DNA of 64,000 nt from Melioribacteraceae bacterium (GCA_021739765.1 JAIPBD010000011.1:62001-126000), one strand, 5' to 3'. Counted from the first letter of the stretch, positions 16,729 through 27,640 are shown. Numbers and translations are program-made. The notes: generated by a model from the sequence alone, not told the origin.

Positions 16729-19032
16729 ATGTTTTATCCCATTAAAAAGAAGACTCAATTTATCTGTTTGATCTTTGTGATTTCCAGTTTTATTCAGGCG
16801 CAATCTTTCGAAGATTTCAGTGGAAGAATTACAGATGAAAATAACAGACCCATTGTAGGAGCTAATATTTATATCAGGGAATTCGAAATCGGAACGACTT
16901 CTGATAATGATGGAGATTTTAATTTTGTCAAATTAAACAGAAAAATGTTCACTTTAGAAGTCAGTTTTATCGGATTCGAAAAATATTCAGAAACGATATT
17001 TTTAGAAGAAAAGGATTATTCCGATTTTACCGTAGTTCTGAAAAAAATCGATCTTGAATTGGATCCGATTTATGTTACCGGTACCAGAACCGAAAGAAAT
17101 CGTTCAGAAAATCCTTCAATAATTGGAGTGATTGATCATCGAAAATTTACTCAAACCAATTCATTGAATCTTTCGGAGGGGCTAAACTATTTGCCTTCGG
17201 TTCGTGTTGAAATCGATTGCCAGACTTGTAACTTTTCGCAAGTCAGATTAAATGGATTGGGAGGAGCATACTCACAAATATTGATTAACAGCCGCCCGAT
17301 ATTTTCTTCCTTAAACAGTCTTTATGGTTTAGATCAGATTCCAACCAATATGGTAGATCGAATCGAAATTTTACGCGGAGGTGGTTCAGCGATATTCGGA
17401 TCAAGCTCGGTCGGGGGAACTATTAATGTAATTACTAGAGAACCTTTAATTAGCGGTTATGAGTTAAAACTAAATAATTCCAGTATTGATGGATCGGCAG
17501 GTGAACAATCTCTCCAAATTAATTCGAGTTTTGTCAACGGGAATCGTTCGTCCGGAATTTCATTTTTTGGATTACTGAAGAAAAGGGATGAATATGATGC
17601 CAATGGCGACGGTTTCTCAGAAATTCCATTGATAAACAGTAATTCCTTCGGGCTGAATTCGTTTTTAAAACTAAGCGATTTTAGCAAACTTACAATTGAT
17701 GCCCACATGATTTATGAAAAAAGAAGAGGCGGAAACAAAAATGGTTTACCGCCCCACCAAACAGATCAATCGGAGGATAGAGTCCACAATATTTTTGGCG
17801 GGGGAATAACTTTTGAGAAATCTATTCTCTCCTTAAATGCTGATCTTTCTTTGTATGTTTCCGGTCAATTTACCGACCGTTTGCATTACACCGGAATTGG
17901 CGGCGCCGATGCTTACGGAACAACCGATGCTTATACATTGGTTTCAGGTGCTCAGATTACAAAGGAGATCTCAAATCCATTTGTTGGTAAATCTCTTACT
18001 TTAACAGCCGGAGTTGAGTCGATTGTTGACGATGTGCTTGATGAAATTCCCGGTTATAATTATTTAATCGATCAGCACACTCAACAATACGGATTGTTTA
18101 TTCAGAATGAATTATTGTTTGGTGATTTTAATTTTTTATTCGGAGCAAGAGTTGATAAACACAGCGCATTGGATGATTTAGTCGTAAGCCCAAGACTCAA
18201 TTTCCTTGTATTTATTAAACCCGAGCTCCAACTACGGGCTTCATTCTCCACCGGTTTTAGGGCACCTCAGGCTTTTGACGCCGATATGCATATCGCGTTT
18301 TCGGGTGGTGGAATTTCGTATATCAGAATAGATGAAAATCTTATTAAGGAAAGTTCGGTCAGTTACTCTTTTTCGCTCGATTATAATGATGCAATGAATA
18401 ATTTGATCTGGGGCTGGACACTTGAGTCTTTCTACACAAACTTAAAAAACACATTTATTCTCGAGGATTTTGGTGCCGATCCGGAAGATCCGCAAAACAC
18501 AATTTTGATGCGAAAAAATGGTGGAAACGCCACTGTACTTGGATTATCGGCAAATGCCAGAATGAATTTTAATAATCAAGTTGATTTGGATTTAGGATTA
18601 ACTTGGCAACGTTCATTATTTGAGAATAAAGTGTACTGGTCAAATGAGCTTGACGGAACAAAGGAATTTCTTAAATCACCAAATATTTATGGATTCTATT
18701 CTTTAGATTACAAAATCTATGATTATTATACTATAAGTCTTTCCGGATTATTCACGGGGGCGATGTACGTTCCTCATGTAGCCGGAGCTCCGGGTAATTT
18801 AGCTGATGAACTTGTAATTACAAAGCCGTTTCTTGAACAAGGTCTAAAAATTTCTTATAAATTAAAAGCTTTTGAACTCTTTGAAAATCTAAATGTCTTT
18901 TTAGGAGTAAAAAATATCTTCAATCAATACCAAAACGATTTTGATATTGGGAAAAATCGAGATTCAAACTATATCTACGGTCCTGCGGCACCGAGAACAA
19001 TTTACATGGGATTTAGCGTTAACGGGGACTGA
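16729..19032 (+). CDS. TonB-dependent outer membrane receptor
   Basis: A 767-residue outer-membrane receptor. The signal peptide is residues 1-23 (ending IQAQ), followed by a carboxypeptidase-regulatory-like domain (about 28-105), a plug (about 120-230, with DRIEILRGGGSAIFGSSSVGG) and a beta-barrel ending in an aromatic-containing strand. A CQTC pair at about 165-168 in the plug is unusual. I start it at ATG 16729 because a signal peptide begins there; an upstream in-frame start overlaps feoB and gives none. Its position 20 bp after feoB suggests import of an iron compound whose Fe(II) is then moved by Feo. Confidence 0.88.
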   Translation: MFYPIKKKTQFICLIFVISSFIQAQSFEDFSGRITDENNRPIVGANIYIREFEIGTTSDNDGDFNFVKLNRKMFTLEVSFIGFEKYSETIFLEEKDYSDFTVVLKKIDLELDPIYVTGTRTERNRSENPSIIGVIDHRKFTQTNSLNLSEGLNYLPSVRVEIDCQTCNFSQVRLNGLGGAYSQILINSRPIFSSLNSLYGLDQIPTNMVDRIEILRGGGSAIFGSSSVGGTINVITREPLISGYELKLNNSSIDGSAGEQSLQINSSFVNGNRSSGISFFGLLKKRDEYDANGDGFSEIPLINSNSFGLNSFLKLSDFSKLTIDAHMIYEKRRGGNKNGLPPHQTDQSEDRVHNIFGGGITFEKSILSLNADLSLYVSGQFTDRLHYTGIGGADAYGTTDAYTLVSGAQITKEISNPFVGKSLTLTAGVESIVDDVLDEIPGYNYLIDQHTQQYGLFIQNELLFGDFNFLFGARVDKHSALDDLVVSPRLNFLVFIKPELQLRASFSTGFRAPQAFDADMHIAFSGGGISYIRIDENLIKESSVSYSFSLDYNDAMNNLIWGWTLESFYTNLKNTFILEDFGADPEDPQNTILMRKNGGNATVLGLSANARMNFNNQVDLDLGLTWQRSLFENKVYWSNELDGTKEFLKSPNIYGFYSLDYKIYDYYTISLSGLFTGAMYVPHVAGAPGNLADELVITKPFLEQGLKISYKLKAFELFENLNVFLGVKNIFNQYQNDFDIGKNRDSNYIYGPAAPRTIYMGFSVNGD

Positions 19033-19053
19033 ATTCACCCAAACAATACTAAT

Positions 19054-19107
19054 AAAAAGTCCAACTTTTCTAGAATTACCTTTAGTTCTTAAAAGTTGGA
19101 CTTTTTT
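19054..19107. terminator. Bidirectional rho-independent terminator
   Basis: A perfect 16-bp stem, AAAAAGTCCAACTTTT (19054-19069) with its complement at 19091-19106 and a 21-base loop. It ends in T-runs on both strands, so it can serve the TonB receptor gene on the plus strand and ppk on the minus strand. Confidence 0.85.
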
Positions 19108-19110
19108 ATT

Positions 19111-19240
19111 TATAGCGCGGCGCTTCAGCGCCGTTAGTAATGGAAAAACTATTGTATCGGGTTTTAACCCAAAAGGTAATTTGGTTCAAGACTATGGTGC
19201 ATTCTCTTTGAAGAATCGACGCCATAAATGACGGCGTAAT
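19111..19240. repeat. Cluster of three small hairpins, REP-like intergenic element
   Basis: Three short hairpins lie in this non-coding gap: CGGCGC-TTCA-GCGCCG at 19118-19133; GGGTT-TT-AACCC at 19159-19170; and ACGCCAT-AAATG-ACGGCGT at 19219-19237 (one mismatch). GC-rich stems in AT-rich surroundings between convergent genes resemble repetitive extragenic palindromes. No second copy exists in the window and no REP-associated transposase gene is nearby, so the repeat status is inferred. Confidence 0.5.
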
Positions 19241-19310
19241 TAATAATCCTATTATTTCTTTATGGTGTTCTGATGCATAACTCCGGTTCAACAACAATTT
19301 TCTGATTGTT

Positions 19311-21449
19311 TTACGGATTTTTGTTTGAAACACTCACGCCTTCATCATCTTTTTTAACAACAGTCGAATAATGCATGAGCCATTCCTGCAAATTAATAGA
19401 TTCTTCAGTTTTTCGCGTATTAACCGGTTTGTAGGAACCACTCGGCAATAGCACCCTTGATTTGGTATTATCTTTGAGTGAAATATCCAATACTGTTTCT
19501 TTGACTTCCTTCAACAAATCTTTGTCTTCGATGGGGAATATTGTCTCGACTCTTCGATCAAGATTGCGAGGCATAAGATCAGCACTTCCCATGTAAATTT
19601 CTTCTTTTCCACCATTCCGGAAATAATAAATTCGGCTATGCTCTAAAAATCTACCGACAATACTAATAACTTGAATATTTTCGCTTATTCCTTTCAATCC
19701 CGGAATAAGACAACAGATTCCGCGAACTATTAAATCAATTTTTACATTATGCCGCGAGGCTTCGTATAAGGCAGTAATTAAAGTCGGATCAACAAGTGAA
19801 TTTGTTTTAAATATTAAATGTCCGGAAACTCCTTTTTTAGCCAGTCGAATTTCACGTTGAATAAGTTCAATCATTTTCGAGCGGATATTGAGGGGAGCGA
19901 CCAGCAATTTTCGATAATTCATCTGTTCGGAATAACCCGTTAAGAAATTAAATATTTCCGAAACATCCGCGCATAAATCTTCATCGTCAGTTAATAATCC
20001 ATGATCAGTATAAAGTTTGGCTGTAGATTGATTGTAATTACCCGTTCCAAGATGAACATACCTTTTAACTCCTTGGCTTTCCTTTCGAACAATTAACGTC
20101 ATTTTTGAATGAGTTTTTAGTCCAACCAATCCATAAACCACGTGAACACCGGCCTTTTCAAGTTCCCTTGCCCAGAAAATATTGTTCTCCTCGTCAAATC
20201 TTGCCTTTAATTCTACCAAGACCGCAACTTGTTTCTTTCTTTCGGCAGCCTCGATCAAATATTTCACAATAGGAGAATCAGATCCAACCCGGTACAAAGT
20301 TTGTTTTATTGCCAGAACGTGGGGATCCTGTGACGCTTTTTTTATAAGGTCTATCACAGGTGCAAAAGAGTCATAAGGATGATGTAAAAGGATATCTTTT
20401 TTTCGAATTGTTGAAAAAATGCTCTCGTCGTCATCAAAAAGTTTTGGAGCACGTGGTAGAAATTTTTTCTCTTTTAAGTTAGGTTTTGGAAGCCCATAGA
20501 GCTGCATAACGTCACTCATTCCAAGAGGACCGTTAATAATTTGTAGCTCGGACTTACTTATTTCGAGATTTTCGGTTAAAGTTGCAACCATAAATTCGGG
20601 CATGTCTTTTTCAACTTCAAGACGAACACACGACCCAAATTTTCTCTGTTTAATATTTTCTTCAACCGTTTCAAGCAAGTCATCCGCTTCGTCCTCTTGA
20701 ATTTCAAGATCAGTATTTCTGGTGATTCTGAATCTGAACGCGGCAAGAATTTTTACACCGGGGAATAAAATTTTAAGATTTTCTTTAATAATGTCATCGA
20801 TCCAAATTAGTCGTATCCGCCCGTTTTTACGACTTCGGGATGTTTGTAATAATTCGTCAATTCTAATTAATCTGGGTAATATTGCCGGAATTTTTACTCT
20901 GGCAAAATGTTTCTCTTTGTTCTTCTTTTCGATTACAACAGCATAACTTAAACTTAAATTAGACAGATACGGGAAAGGTCTTCCCGGATCAAATGCAAGC
21001 GGTGTAAGTACGGGATAAATTTCTTTTTTGAAATAATCGTTCAATTTTCTGGTTTCATTTCTTGATAACTCACCCAATCCGCATAAAGAAATATTGTTAT
21101 CCCGGAATTCCTTCAGGATTGTATTATTCCAGTAATCAAAAATTTTAGATAACATCGGTTCAACCTCGAGGGCAATTCTTTTTAACTGTTCCTGGGGCGT
21201 CATTCCATCGATCGTGGGTTCAAATACCTTTGCGCGGGTCTGTTCCTTCAGGCCGGAAACTCGAATCATATAAAATTCATCCAAGTTCGAAAAGAAAATT
21301 GAAATGAATTTTACCCGATCAAGAAGAGGTAATTCTGGGTTAAAAGCTTCGTCTAGTACTCTTCGGTTAAACTCCAACCAACTAAGTTCGCGGTTAAAAA
21401 AGTACTCTGGTTTTTTGTATTTTTTGAGAAAATCTTTCGTTAAGGGCAT
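19311..21449 (-). CDS. ppk1: Polyphosphate kinase 1
   Basis: Ppk1 reversibly makes inorganic polyphosphate from ATP. The 712 residues match the family: N-terminal helical domain with the FFNRELSWLEFNRRVL segment (about 17-32); a head domain; and two phospholipase D-like catalytic domains. The HLGTGNYN motif near residue 456 carries the phosphorylated His region, and LEHSRIYYF near 615 carries the second conserved His. GSADLMPRNLDRRVE completes the active site. The ATG is followed by a typical N-terminus. It stands alone, with its own predicted promoter, divergent from the T9SS protein gene. Confidence 0.96.
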   Translation of the reverse strand: MPLTKDFLKKYKKPEYFFNRELSWLEFNRRVLDEAFNPELPLLDRVKFISIFFSNLDEFYMIRVSGLKEQTRAKVFEPTIDGMTPQEQLKRIALEVEPMLSKIFDYWNNTILKEFRDNNISLCGLGELSRNETRKLNDYFKKEIYPVLTPLAFDPGRPFPYLSNLSLSYAVVIEKKNKEKHFARVKIPAILPRLIRIDELLQTSRSRKNGRIRLIWIDDIIKENLKILFPGVKILAAFRFRITRNTDLEIQEDEADDLLETVEENIKQRKFGSCVRLEVEKDMPEFMVATLTENLEISKSELQIINGPLGMSDVMQLYGLPKPNLKEKKFLPRAPKLFDDDESIFSTIRKKDILLHHPYDSFAPVIDLIKKASQDPHVLAIKQTLYRVGSDSPIVKYLIEAAERKKQVAVLVELKARFDEENNIFWARELEKAGVHVVYGLVGLKTHSKMTLIVRKESQGVKRYVHLGTGNYNQSTAKLYTDHGLLTDDEDLCADVSEIFNFLTGYSEQMNYRKLLVAPLNIRSKMIELIQREIRLAKKGVSGHLIFKTNSLVDPTLITALYEASRHNVKIDLIVRGICCLIPGLKGISENIQVISIVGRFLEHSRIYYFRNGGKEEIYMGSADLMPRNLDRRVETIFPIEDKDLLKEVKETVLDISLKDNTKSRVLLPSGSYKPVNTRKTEESINLQEWLMHYSTVVKKDDEGVSVSNKNP

Positions 21450-21473
21450 ATGTCATTTTTTGTTTCTGCAAAA

Positions 21474-21501
21474 ATAGTAAATAAATGAGCTATAAGTTCA
21501 A
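21474..21501 (-). promoter_or_regulatory. Predicted promoter of ppk1
   Basis: On the minus strand TTGAAC (21501-21496) and TACTAT (21479-21474) are spaced by 16 bases, 25 bases upstream of the ppk1 ATG. Confidence 0.45.
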
Positions 21502-21551
21502 AAATCGGGTTTTTTGAGGTGTATTTATTGTTGCGACTTAACTATTTCTAA

Positions 21552-21580
21552 TTGATTCTTGTTACTTTTTTCGATAATAT
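21552..21580 (+). promoter_or_regulatory. Predicted promoter of the T9SS-exported protein gene
   Basis: TTGATT (21552-21557) and TAATAT (21575-21580) are separated by 17 bases. Transcription would start near 21587, leaving a leader of about 36 bases that contains GGAGGAG just before the ATG at 21623. Confidence 0.6.
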
Positions 21581-21622
21581 TTTACACGTTATTACAAAGA
21601 TTTTACTCTCTATGGAGGAGTG

Positions 21623-24448
21623 ATGAAAAGAATATTTACAATACTTATTTCACTGATGTTTTGGGGTAGCATTTTTGCTCAACCAGCTAATTATTATTAT
21701 AACCCCGCTTTTGCAGGTGATGGTACCTTCACGCTCGATCAACCCGTCTCTGGTATCGTTACTCGAACTGACCAAGCATCATCTACTAATAACACATTTT
21801 ATATTGAGTGGGACTCGCAATTTAATGAATGGTTTAACACGTCAATAGACTATAACTCTGAGTTTACATTAACTTTTGAAGGCGCAAGTGGTTTAAATAA
21901 TACTAGTACACTTAATACAAATCCAACCTCTGGAAGATATTACACTTTACAAATTGACGGTCTTGCATATTCAGATCGATCTGCAGTATTTATGGAAACA
22001 GATAACAACCCTATAGATTTTGCAGCAAGCTCCCCTATATCTCCTGCATCCGCCACAGTTTATCCTGGGCAGGCAATTGAGTTTACAATTACTTTGTCAG
22101 GAAATAAATCGACTCAAGAGAAGGCGTTTGTAAGGTATTCAAACGATAGTTTTGCATCTGATGATAATGTGGCGGAAGTCAGTTTTTCTACAAGTACAGC
22201 TTCAACAGGAACTGTATCTATACCATCAATTGCGAATACTGCCGGAACATCCATAACGTATTATTTTTATACGACAACCGTTTCCGCAACGAGCTCCTCA
22301 AATCACGATTTGATAACTTTAGCAATAGAAAATAACAGCGGTTCCAATTATTCATATACCGTTGAATCTGCCTCATCAACAGATGCAGATGGAAACTGGA
22401 ATACTGCAACAAACTGGGCCGGAGATGCAATTCCACCTGATGGAACCCCAATAAATATCAATAATGACATCACTTTAGATATTGCTACGGTTTCGACCGG
22501 TGCAGTCACGGTCGCGTCAGGGAAAACTCTAGCGATTGGTTCAAACACACTAAATGCTGGAACGAACACAGTTTCAGGAGATGGAGCAATTACTGTTTCA
22601 ACAGGAAGTATAACTTCCGGTATTATAAGCCTAAATACATTGACTGCTACAGGTGCTGCAAGTGTTAATGTTACTGGAGCATGGAGTGTAGGCACTTTCA
22701 CAAAATCTACTTCAACAGTGACAACCACAGGCGATGCTTCTATTACTGTTGCTACAAATTTTTATAATTTTACAAATAATTCTGGCACGAGGACACTAGA
22801 TGCAAATATTGATATAGAAGGAACTTTGACTGTAAGTGGGGGGGATATGAGAGCATCCACTGGCAGAACTATTACAATGTCCGGAAATTCAGCTGTAATT
22901 AATGTTACTTCAGGAACAATTACTGGGACAGATGCTGGTGGTGGTAATGATATCTCACTCGTCATAAGCGGTGATGAAACGCAAGTTCAAGGCGGCGTTA
23001 GTTCGGGAGCAGGTTTATCTAGAAAGTTTTTTAATATAACTGTGGATAATGGTTCCAAGTTGATTTTGCAGAGGGGAATATTATGCAGATATGGAACATT
23101 CACCGTGAATGGAACTCTTCAAATAGATCCGAACGGGTTCGTTGAAACTCCCACAGCAGTAGCGGATGCAAAAAGACCGGCTTATCATGCTTCGACTGGT
23201 GTACTAATTTATAATACCGGTGGCGATTATACAACTGCGGGTGAATGGTCTCTCACAAATCCACCTCCGTCACTAACAGTTCAGAGCTCCACCGATTTGA
23301 AATTATCTGAATCTAAAGCGCTCACAAACGGTACTCTAACTTTAACATCAGGGACTATTGAATTAAATGGGGGAGGGTTAACGTTGGATAACGTGACAAT
23401 ATCGAATGCTAATTCAACTAATTTCATTATTACGAGTAGTACAAATTCCCTTACAATTAATAGTATTGGCGGCGCAACCACATTCCCAATTGGTCCGAGC
23501 GCATCTCTCTACAATCCCGTAATTCTTGATAATACATCTGGTACTTCTGATAATTTCTCGGTTCGTGTTAGCTCAGATTTCACAAACACTCCAGGTCATG
23601 AGGCAGCAACCGTTGATGCATATTGGACAATTTCCGAATCTACCGGTGGTGGTTCCGATGTTGCTTTGACTTTGCAATGGAATGGTTCGCAAGAGGGAGC
23701 AGAATTTGATAATCCGGGAGAAGGAATCAAAATCGGAAGAAATGATGGATTTGGACAAGATGGTTGGATTGGTACTTCGGCAACGATTAATGGTTCAGGT
23801 CCTTATACTGCTGCTGCTTCCGGATTCTCACAATTTGGTGAGTTCGCAATTGGCGAAGGTGATGCTGTTCCCGTTGAACTAGTCTCCTTCACCGGTCAAC
23901 TAATGAAAAACTCTGCTGAGCTATCCTGGAATACCGCAACCGAGATTGATAACTATGGTTTTGAGGTTGAGAGGTCTTCAACAATCGCAGATGGAAGCAA
24001 AAGCGAATGGACTGTTGTAGGATTCGTTGAAGGTCACGGAAATTCAAATGCGCCAAAAAATTATTCTTATTCTAATGAGTTAGATGAAAACGGAACGTAT
24101 TTTTACCGGTTAAAACAAATCGATTTTGACGGTGCTTATGAATTTAGTCCGACAATTGAAATTGCCTTCGAACAATTGATTGATGGATTTGTTCTCGAAC
24201 AAAATTATCCGAATCCGTTTAATCCGACAACAACGATTAAATTTGGTTTTGAAAATCCTACTAAAACAGTCATAACTATTTATAACTCACTCGGGGAAAA
24301 AGTTAGAGAATTATTTAATGGAATCGCCGATGCGGGTCGTATATACAATGTTGATTTTAACGGAAGCGGATTATCAAGTGGCATTTATTATTACAAGCTT
24401 GTAACTCCGGATAGAACCGAAATTAAGAAGATGATGTTGGTTAAATAA
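21623..24448 (+). CDS. Secreted beta-rich protein with type IX secretion sorting domain
   Basis: A 941-residue exported protein of unknown function. The signal peptide is residues 1-20 (ending IFAQ). The middle is rich in Ser, Thr, Gly and Asn with repeating short beta-strand patterns (about 250-600), suggesting a solenoid or adhesin-like fold. The C-terminal domain (about 855-941) starts with QNYPNPFNPTT and ends KKMMLVK, the type A sorting signal for export through the type IX system in Bacteroidetes/Chlorobi/Ignavibacteria. I use ATG 21623 with GGAGG before it. No T9SS component is encoded in this window. It is probably surface-attached; substrate or ligand is unknown. Confidence 0.85.
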   Translation: MKRIFTILISLMFWGSIFAQPANYYYNPAFAGDGTFTLDQPVSGIVTRTDQASSTNNTFYIEWDSQFNEWFNTSIDYNSEFTLTFEGASGLNNTSTLNTNPTSGRYYTLQIDGLAYSDRSAVFMETDNNPIDFAASSPISPASATVYPGQAIEFTITLSGNKSTQEKAFVRYSNDSFASDDNVAEVSFSTSTASTGTVSIPSIANTAGTSITYYFYTTTVSATSSSNHDLITLAIENNSGSNYSYTVESASSTDADGNWNTATNWAGDAIPPDGTPININNDITLDIATVSTGAVTVASGKTLAIGSNTLNAGTNTVSGDGAITVSTGSITSGIISLNTLTATGAASVNVTGAWSVGTFTKSTSTVTTTGDASITVATNFYNFTNNSGTRTLDANIDIEGTLTVSGGDMRASTGRTITMSGNSAVINVTSGTITGTDAGGGNDISLVISGDETQVQGGVSSGAGLSRKFFNITVDNGSKLILQRGILCRYGTFTVNGTLQIDPNGFVETPTAVADAKRPAYHASTGVLIYNTGGDYTTAGEWSLTNPPPSLTVQSSTDLKLSESKALTNGTLTLTSGTIELNGGGLTLDNVTISNANSTNFIITSSTNSLTINSIGGATTFPIGPSASLYNPVILDNTSGTSDNFSVRVSSDFTNTPGHEAATVDAYWTISESTGGGSDVALTLQWNGSQEGAEFDNPGEGIKIGRNDGFGQDGWIGTSATINGSGPYTAAASGFSQFGEFAIGEGDAVPVELVSFTGQLMKNSAELSWNTATEIDNYGFEVERSSTIADGSKSEWTVVGFVEGHGNSNAPKNYSYSNELDENGTYFYRLKQIDFDGAYEFSPTIEIAFEQLIDGFVLEQNYPNPFNPTTTIKFGFENPTKTVITIYNSLGEKVRELFNGIADAGRIYNVDFNGSGLSSGIYYYKLVTPDRTEIKKMMLVK

Positions 24449-24472
24449 ATATTGAATCTTGATTGACGAATT

Positions 24473-24508
24473 AAAGTCCGGTGCTGAATTGTACCGGACT
24501 TTTTTTTG
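24473..24508 (+). terminator. Rho-independent terminator after the T9SS protein gene
   Basis: Stem AAAGTCCGGT (24473-24482) pairs perfectly with ACCGGACTTT (24493-24502), with a 10-base loop, and is followed by eight T residues in total. It sits 25 bases after the stop codon. Confidence 0.85.
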
Positions 24509-24510
24509 TG

Positions 24511-25710
24511 CTATTTCTTTAATGTGATCAAGAAAACCGAACCCCGGCCAATTGCAGAGTCTTGCAGAATAATTTTGCCTTTGTGGTAATCTTCAACTAT
24601 TCTTTTGGCGAGGCTAAGACCTAAACCCCAACCCCGTTTTTTTGTAGAGTATCCCGGTCGGAAAATGTCTTTTCTATTTCTGAAGTCTAATCCTTTACCG
24701 TTATCTTTAACATAGATGTTTACCTGATCAGCTTTTTCTTCCAAAATCAATTCAATCTTGCCTTCATTACTTTCGATGGCGTCAAGAGCATTTTTAATCA
24801 GATTTTCCAACACCCATTCGAATAACTCTTTATTTAATTGAATATTTGTTTTTGGAACAGATTGATAAACTAATTCGACGTTTTTTCTTGCTTGGGGAAT
24901 TCTTCTTTTAAAATAGTTAATTACATTTTCGAATAATTCGTTTAGGTCGGTTTCGACCAGTTTGGGCGTAGAACCTATTTTTGAAAATCGTTGCGCGATC
25001 TTTTCGAGACGACTTAAATCATTCCCCATTTCTTCGGTCGCATCCAGAACCTTATCCGGACTTTTGAAATTCATACGCAGGATTTCAGTCCATCCCAGCA
25101 AACTCGAGATTGGGGTTCCAAGCTGATGAGCGGTTTCTTTGGCCATTCCAACCCAGATGTTGCTTTGTTCGGTTTTTTTTATGTAACTAAAGCTTACATA
25201 ACCGATAATTATAAATAGAAAAGCAATTATAATTTGAACAAAAGGATAATACTTTAAACTGTTGATTAAATCCGAATCCCCATAATGAATTTTGGATAGT
25301 ACAATTCCTCCGTACTCAACGGCAATTGGTGTATAAATGCGATCAAATGATTCGATCTTATCGGCGAAAAATTGCATTAATTCCTCATCGGTTTTAGTTG
25401 AATCATAGGCGAGGTTGCTTACTTCAAATCCGTCGAGGGATTTATTGACTACGTTCTCCGCATTCGTAAGGATGATCGGGAAATCAATTCGTTTTATAAT
25501 ATTTTCAAATAGGAAGGTGAAATCAGAACTTTCGGAAGCAGTGCTGATTATATATTCGTAGCTTTTTGCGTAAAGTTCAACAAACTTTTTTTGTCGTTCT
25601 TGTAAGTCTTTCACTATGCTTTGGGTGTAATACAATGTTCCGAAAGCAATTATCAGCGCCAAAAACAATAGCAGAATTTTAATATTACCTGAGTTCGGTT
25701 TCCCGGACAT
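24511..25710 (-). CDS. Orphan sensor histidine kinase
   Basis: A 399-residue inner-membrane histidine kinase. Two transmembrane segments (about 11-29 and 155-176) bracket an extracytoplasmic sensor of about 125 residues. The H-box is AKETAHQLGTP near 190-200, with the phospho-acceptor His. The HATPase domain shows ENLIKNALDA (N-box), DNGKGLDF and GWGLGLSLAKR (G-boxes). No response regulator lies next to it, so its partner is elsewhere. It follows purA by 66 bp. An imperfect hairpin in that gap could mask its AGGGG ribosome-binding site. Confidence 0.92.
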   Translation of the reverse strand: MSGKPNSGNIKILLLFLALIIAFGTLYYTQSIVKDLQERQKKFVELYAKSYEYIISTASESSDFTFLFENIIKRIDFPIILTNAENVVNKSLDGFEVSNLAYDSTKTDEELMQFFADKIESFDRIYTPIAVEYGGIVLSKIHYGDSDLINSLKYYPFVQIIIAFLFIIIGYVSFSYIKKTEQSNIWVGMAKETAHQLGTPISSLLGWTEILRMNFKSPDKVLDATEEMGNDLSRLEKIAQRFSKIGSTPKLVETDLNELFENVINYFKRRIPQARKNVELVYQSVPKTNIQLNKELFEWVLENLIKNALDAIESNEGKIELILEEKADQVNIYVKDNGKGLDFRNRKDIFRPGYSTKKRGWGLGLSLAKRIVEDYHKGKIILQDSAIGRGSVFLITLKK

Positions 25711-25715
25711 ATTTT

Positions 25716-25764
25716 CCCCTTAGTAATTTCTTCAAGTAATTCTAAAATTAAGAAAACTAAAGGG
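25716..25764 (-). promoter_or_regulatory. Imperfect hairpin overlapping the histidine kinase ribosome-binding site
   Basis: On the transcript, CCCTTT..AGT..TTTCTT pairs with AAGAAA..ACT..AAGGG through three helices of about 5, 3 and 6 bp separated by bulges. The 3' arm includes AGGGG (25720-25716), 5 bases before the kinase ATG. No T-tract follows, so it is not a terminator; ribosome-site masking is possible. Confidence 0.35.
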
Positions 25765-25776
25765 AAAGGAATATCT

Positions 25777-27129
<1,353 letters not shown>

Positions 27130-27135
27130 TTAATT

Positions 27136-27474
27136 CTATTTAAAGCTTTCAACAGCCTTTTCAACCGATTCGTAATGTTCAAAAATCGTGATAAGTTTAG
27201 TTATCATCAAAAGACTGTTAATTTTATCGGTAGCATTTGCGAGTTTAAAAAATCCCTCACCATTTTTCATCGTTGTAAATCCACTAATTAGCATTCCTAA
27301 TCCGGAACTATTCATGAATTTTACTCCGGCAAGGTCAACAACAACATTTTTTTTACCTTCATCGAGAAGTTTATGGAGCAATGTGTTGAATTCTTGCGCA
27401 TCCGGGCCGCCCATAACATTTCCTTTAAGTTCAATAACAGCAGCGCCATACTTTTCATTTACTTTAATTTTCAT
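27136..27474 (-). CDS. STAS-domain anti-sigma factor antagonist
   Basis: A 112-residue single STAS domain, as in SpoIIAA/RsbV. The FMNSSGLGML segment (about 53-62) holds the Ser that is phosphorylated by RsbW-type kinases. The unphosphorylated form normally binds such a kinase and frees its target. It is divergent from the ECF sigma gene at 27671 and is a second, separately transcribed antagonist alongside the STAS gene at 31622. It therefore probably feeds into the same partner-switching network. Its own terminator follows. Confidence 0.92.
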   Translation of the reverse strand: MKIKVNEKYGAAVIELKGNVMGGPDAQEFNTLLHKLLDEGKKNVVVDLAGVKFMNSSGLGMLISGFTTMKNGEGFFKLANATDKINSLLMITKLITIFEHYESVEKAVESFK

Positions 27475-27640
27475 GAATTCTCCTGAAGATTTTTTATAAA
27501 AAATTATTCAATTTCAATGGATCTTTAATGCGGGAATCCTTATTCAAACAATGAACAAAAGTTATGCATTCCAGGTAAAAAAATAAAGTTATATTTCATA
27601 AAATACTTATTTATTAGTAGATTTAGAGAAATCCGAAGCA

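Noticed and set aside
18941-19333. Short open frames on both strands around the three-hairpin element
   Set aside because: They cross the terminator and palindromes, lack start signals and look like chance frames.
22500-23400. CRISPR-like or tandem DNA repeat in the T9SS protein gene
   Set aside because: The repetition is at the level of amino-acid pattern; no conserved direct DNA repeat with regular spacers is seen.
22218-23481. Minus-strand open frames rich in Val and Pro opposite the T9SS protein
   Set aside because: They mirror the repetitive Thr/Ser/Gly codons of the sense gene and have no independent support.
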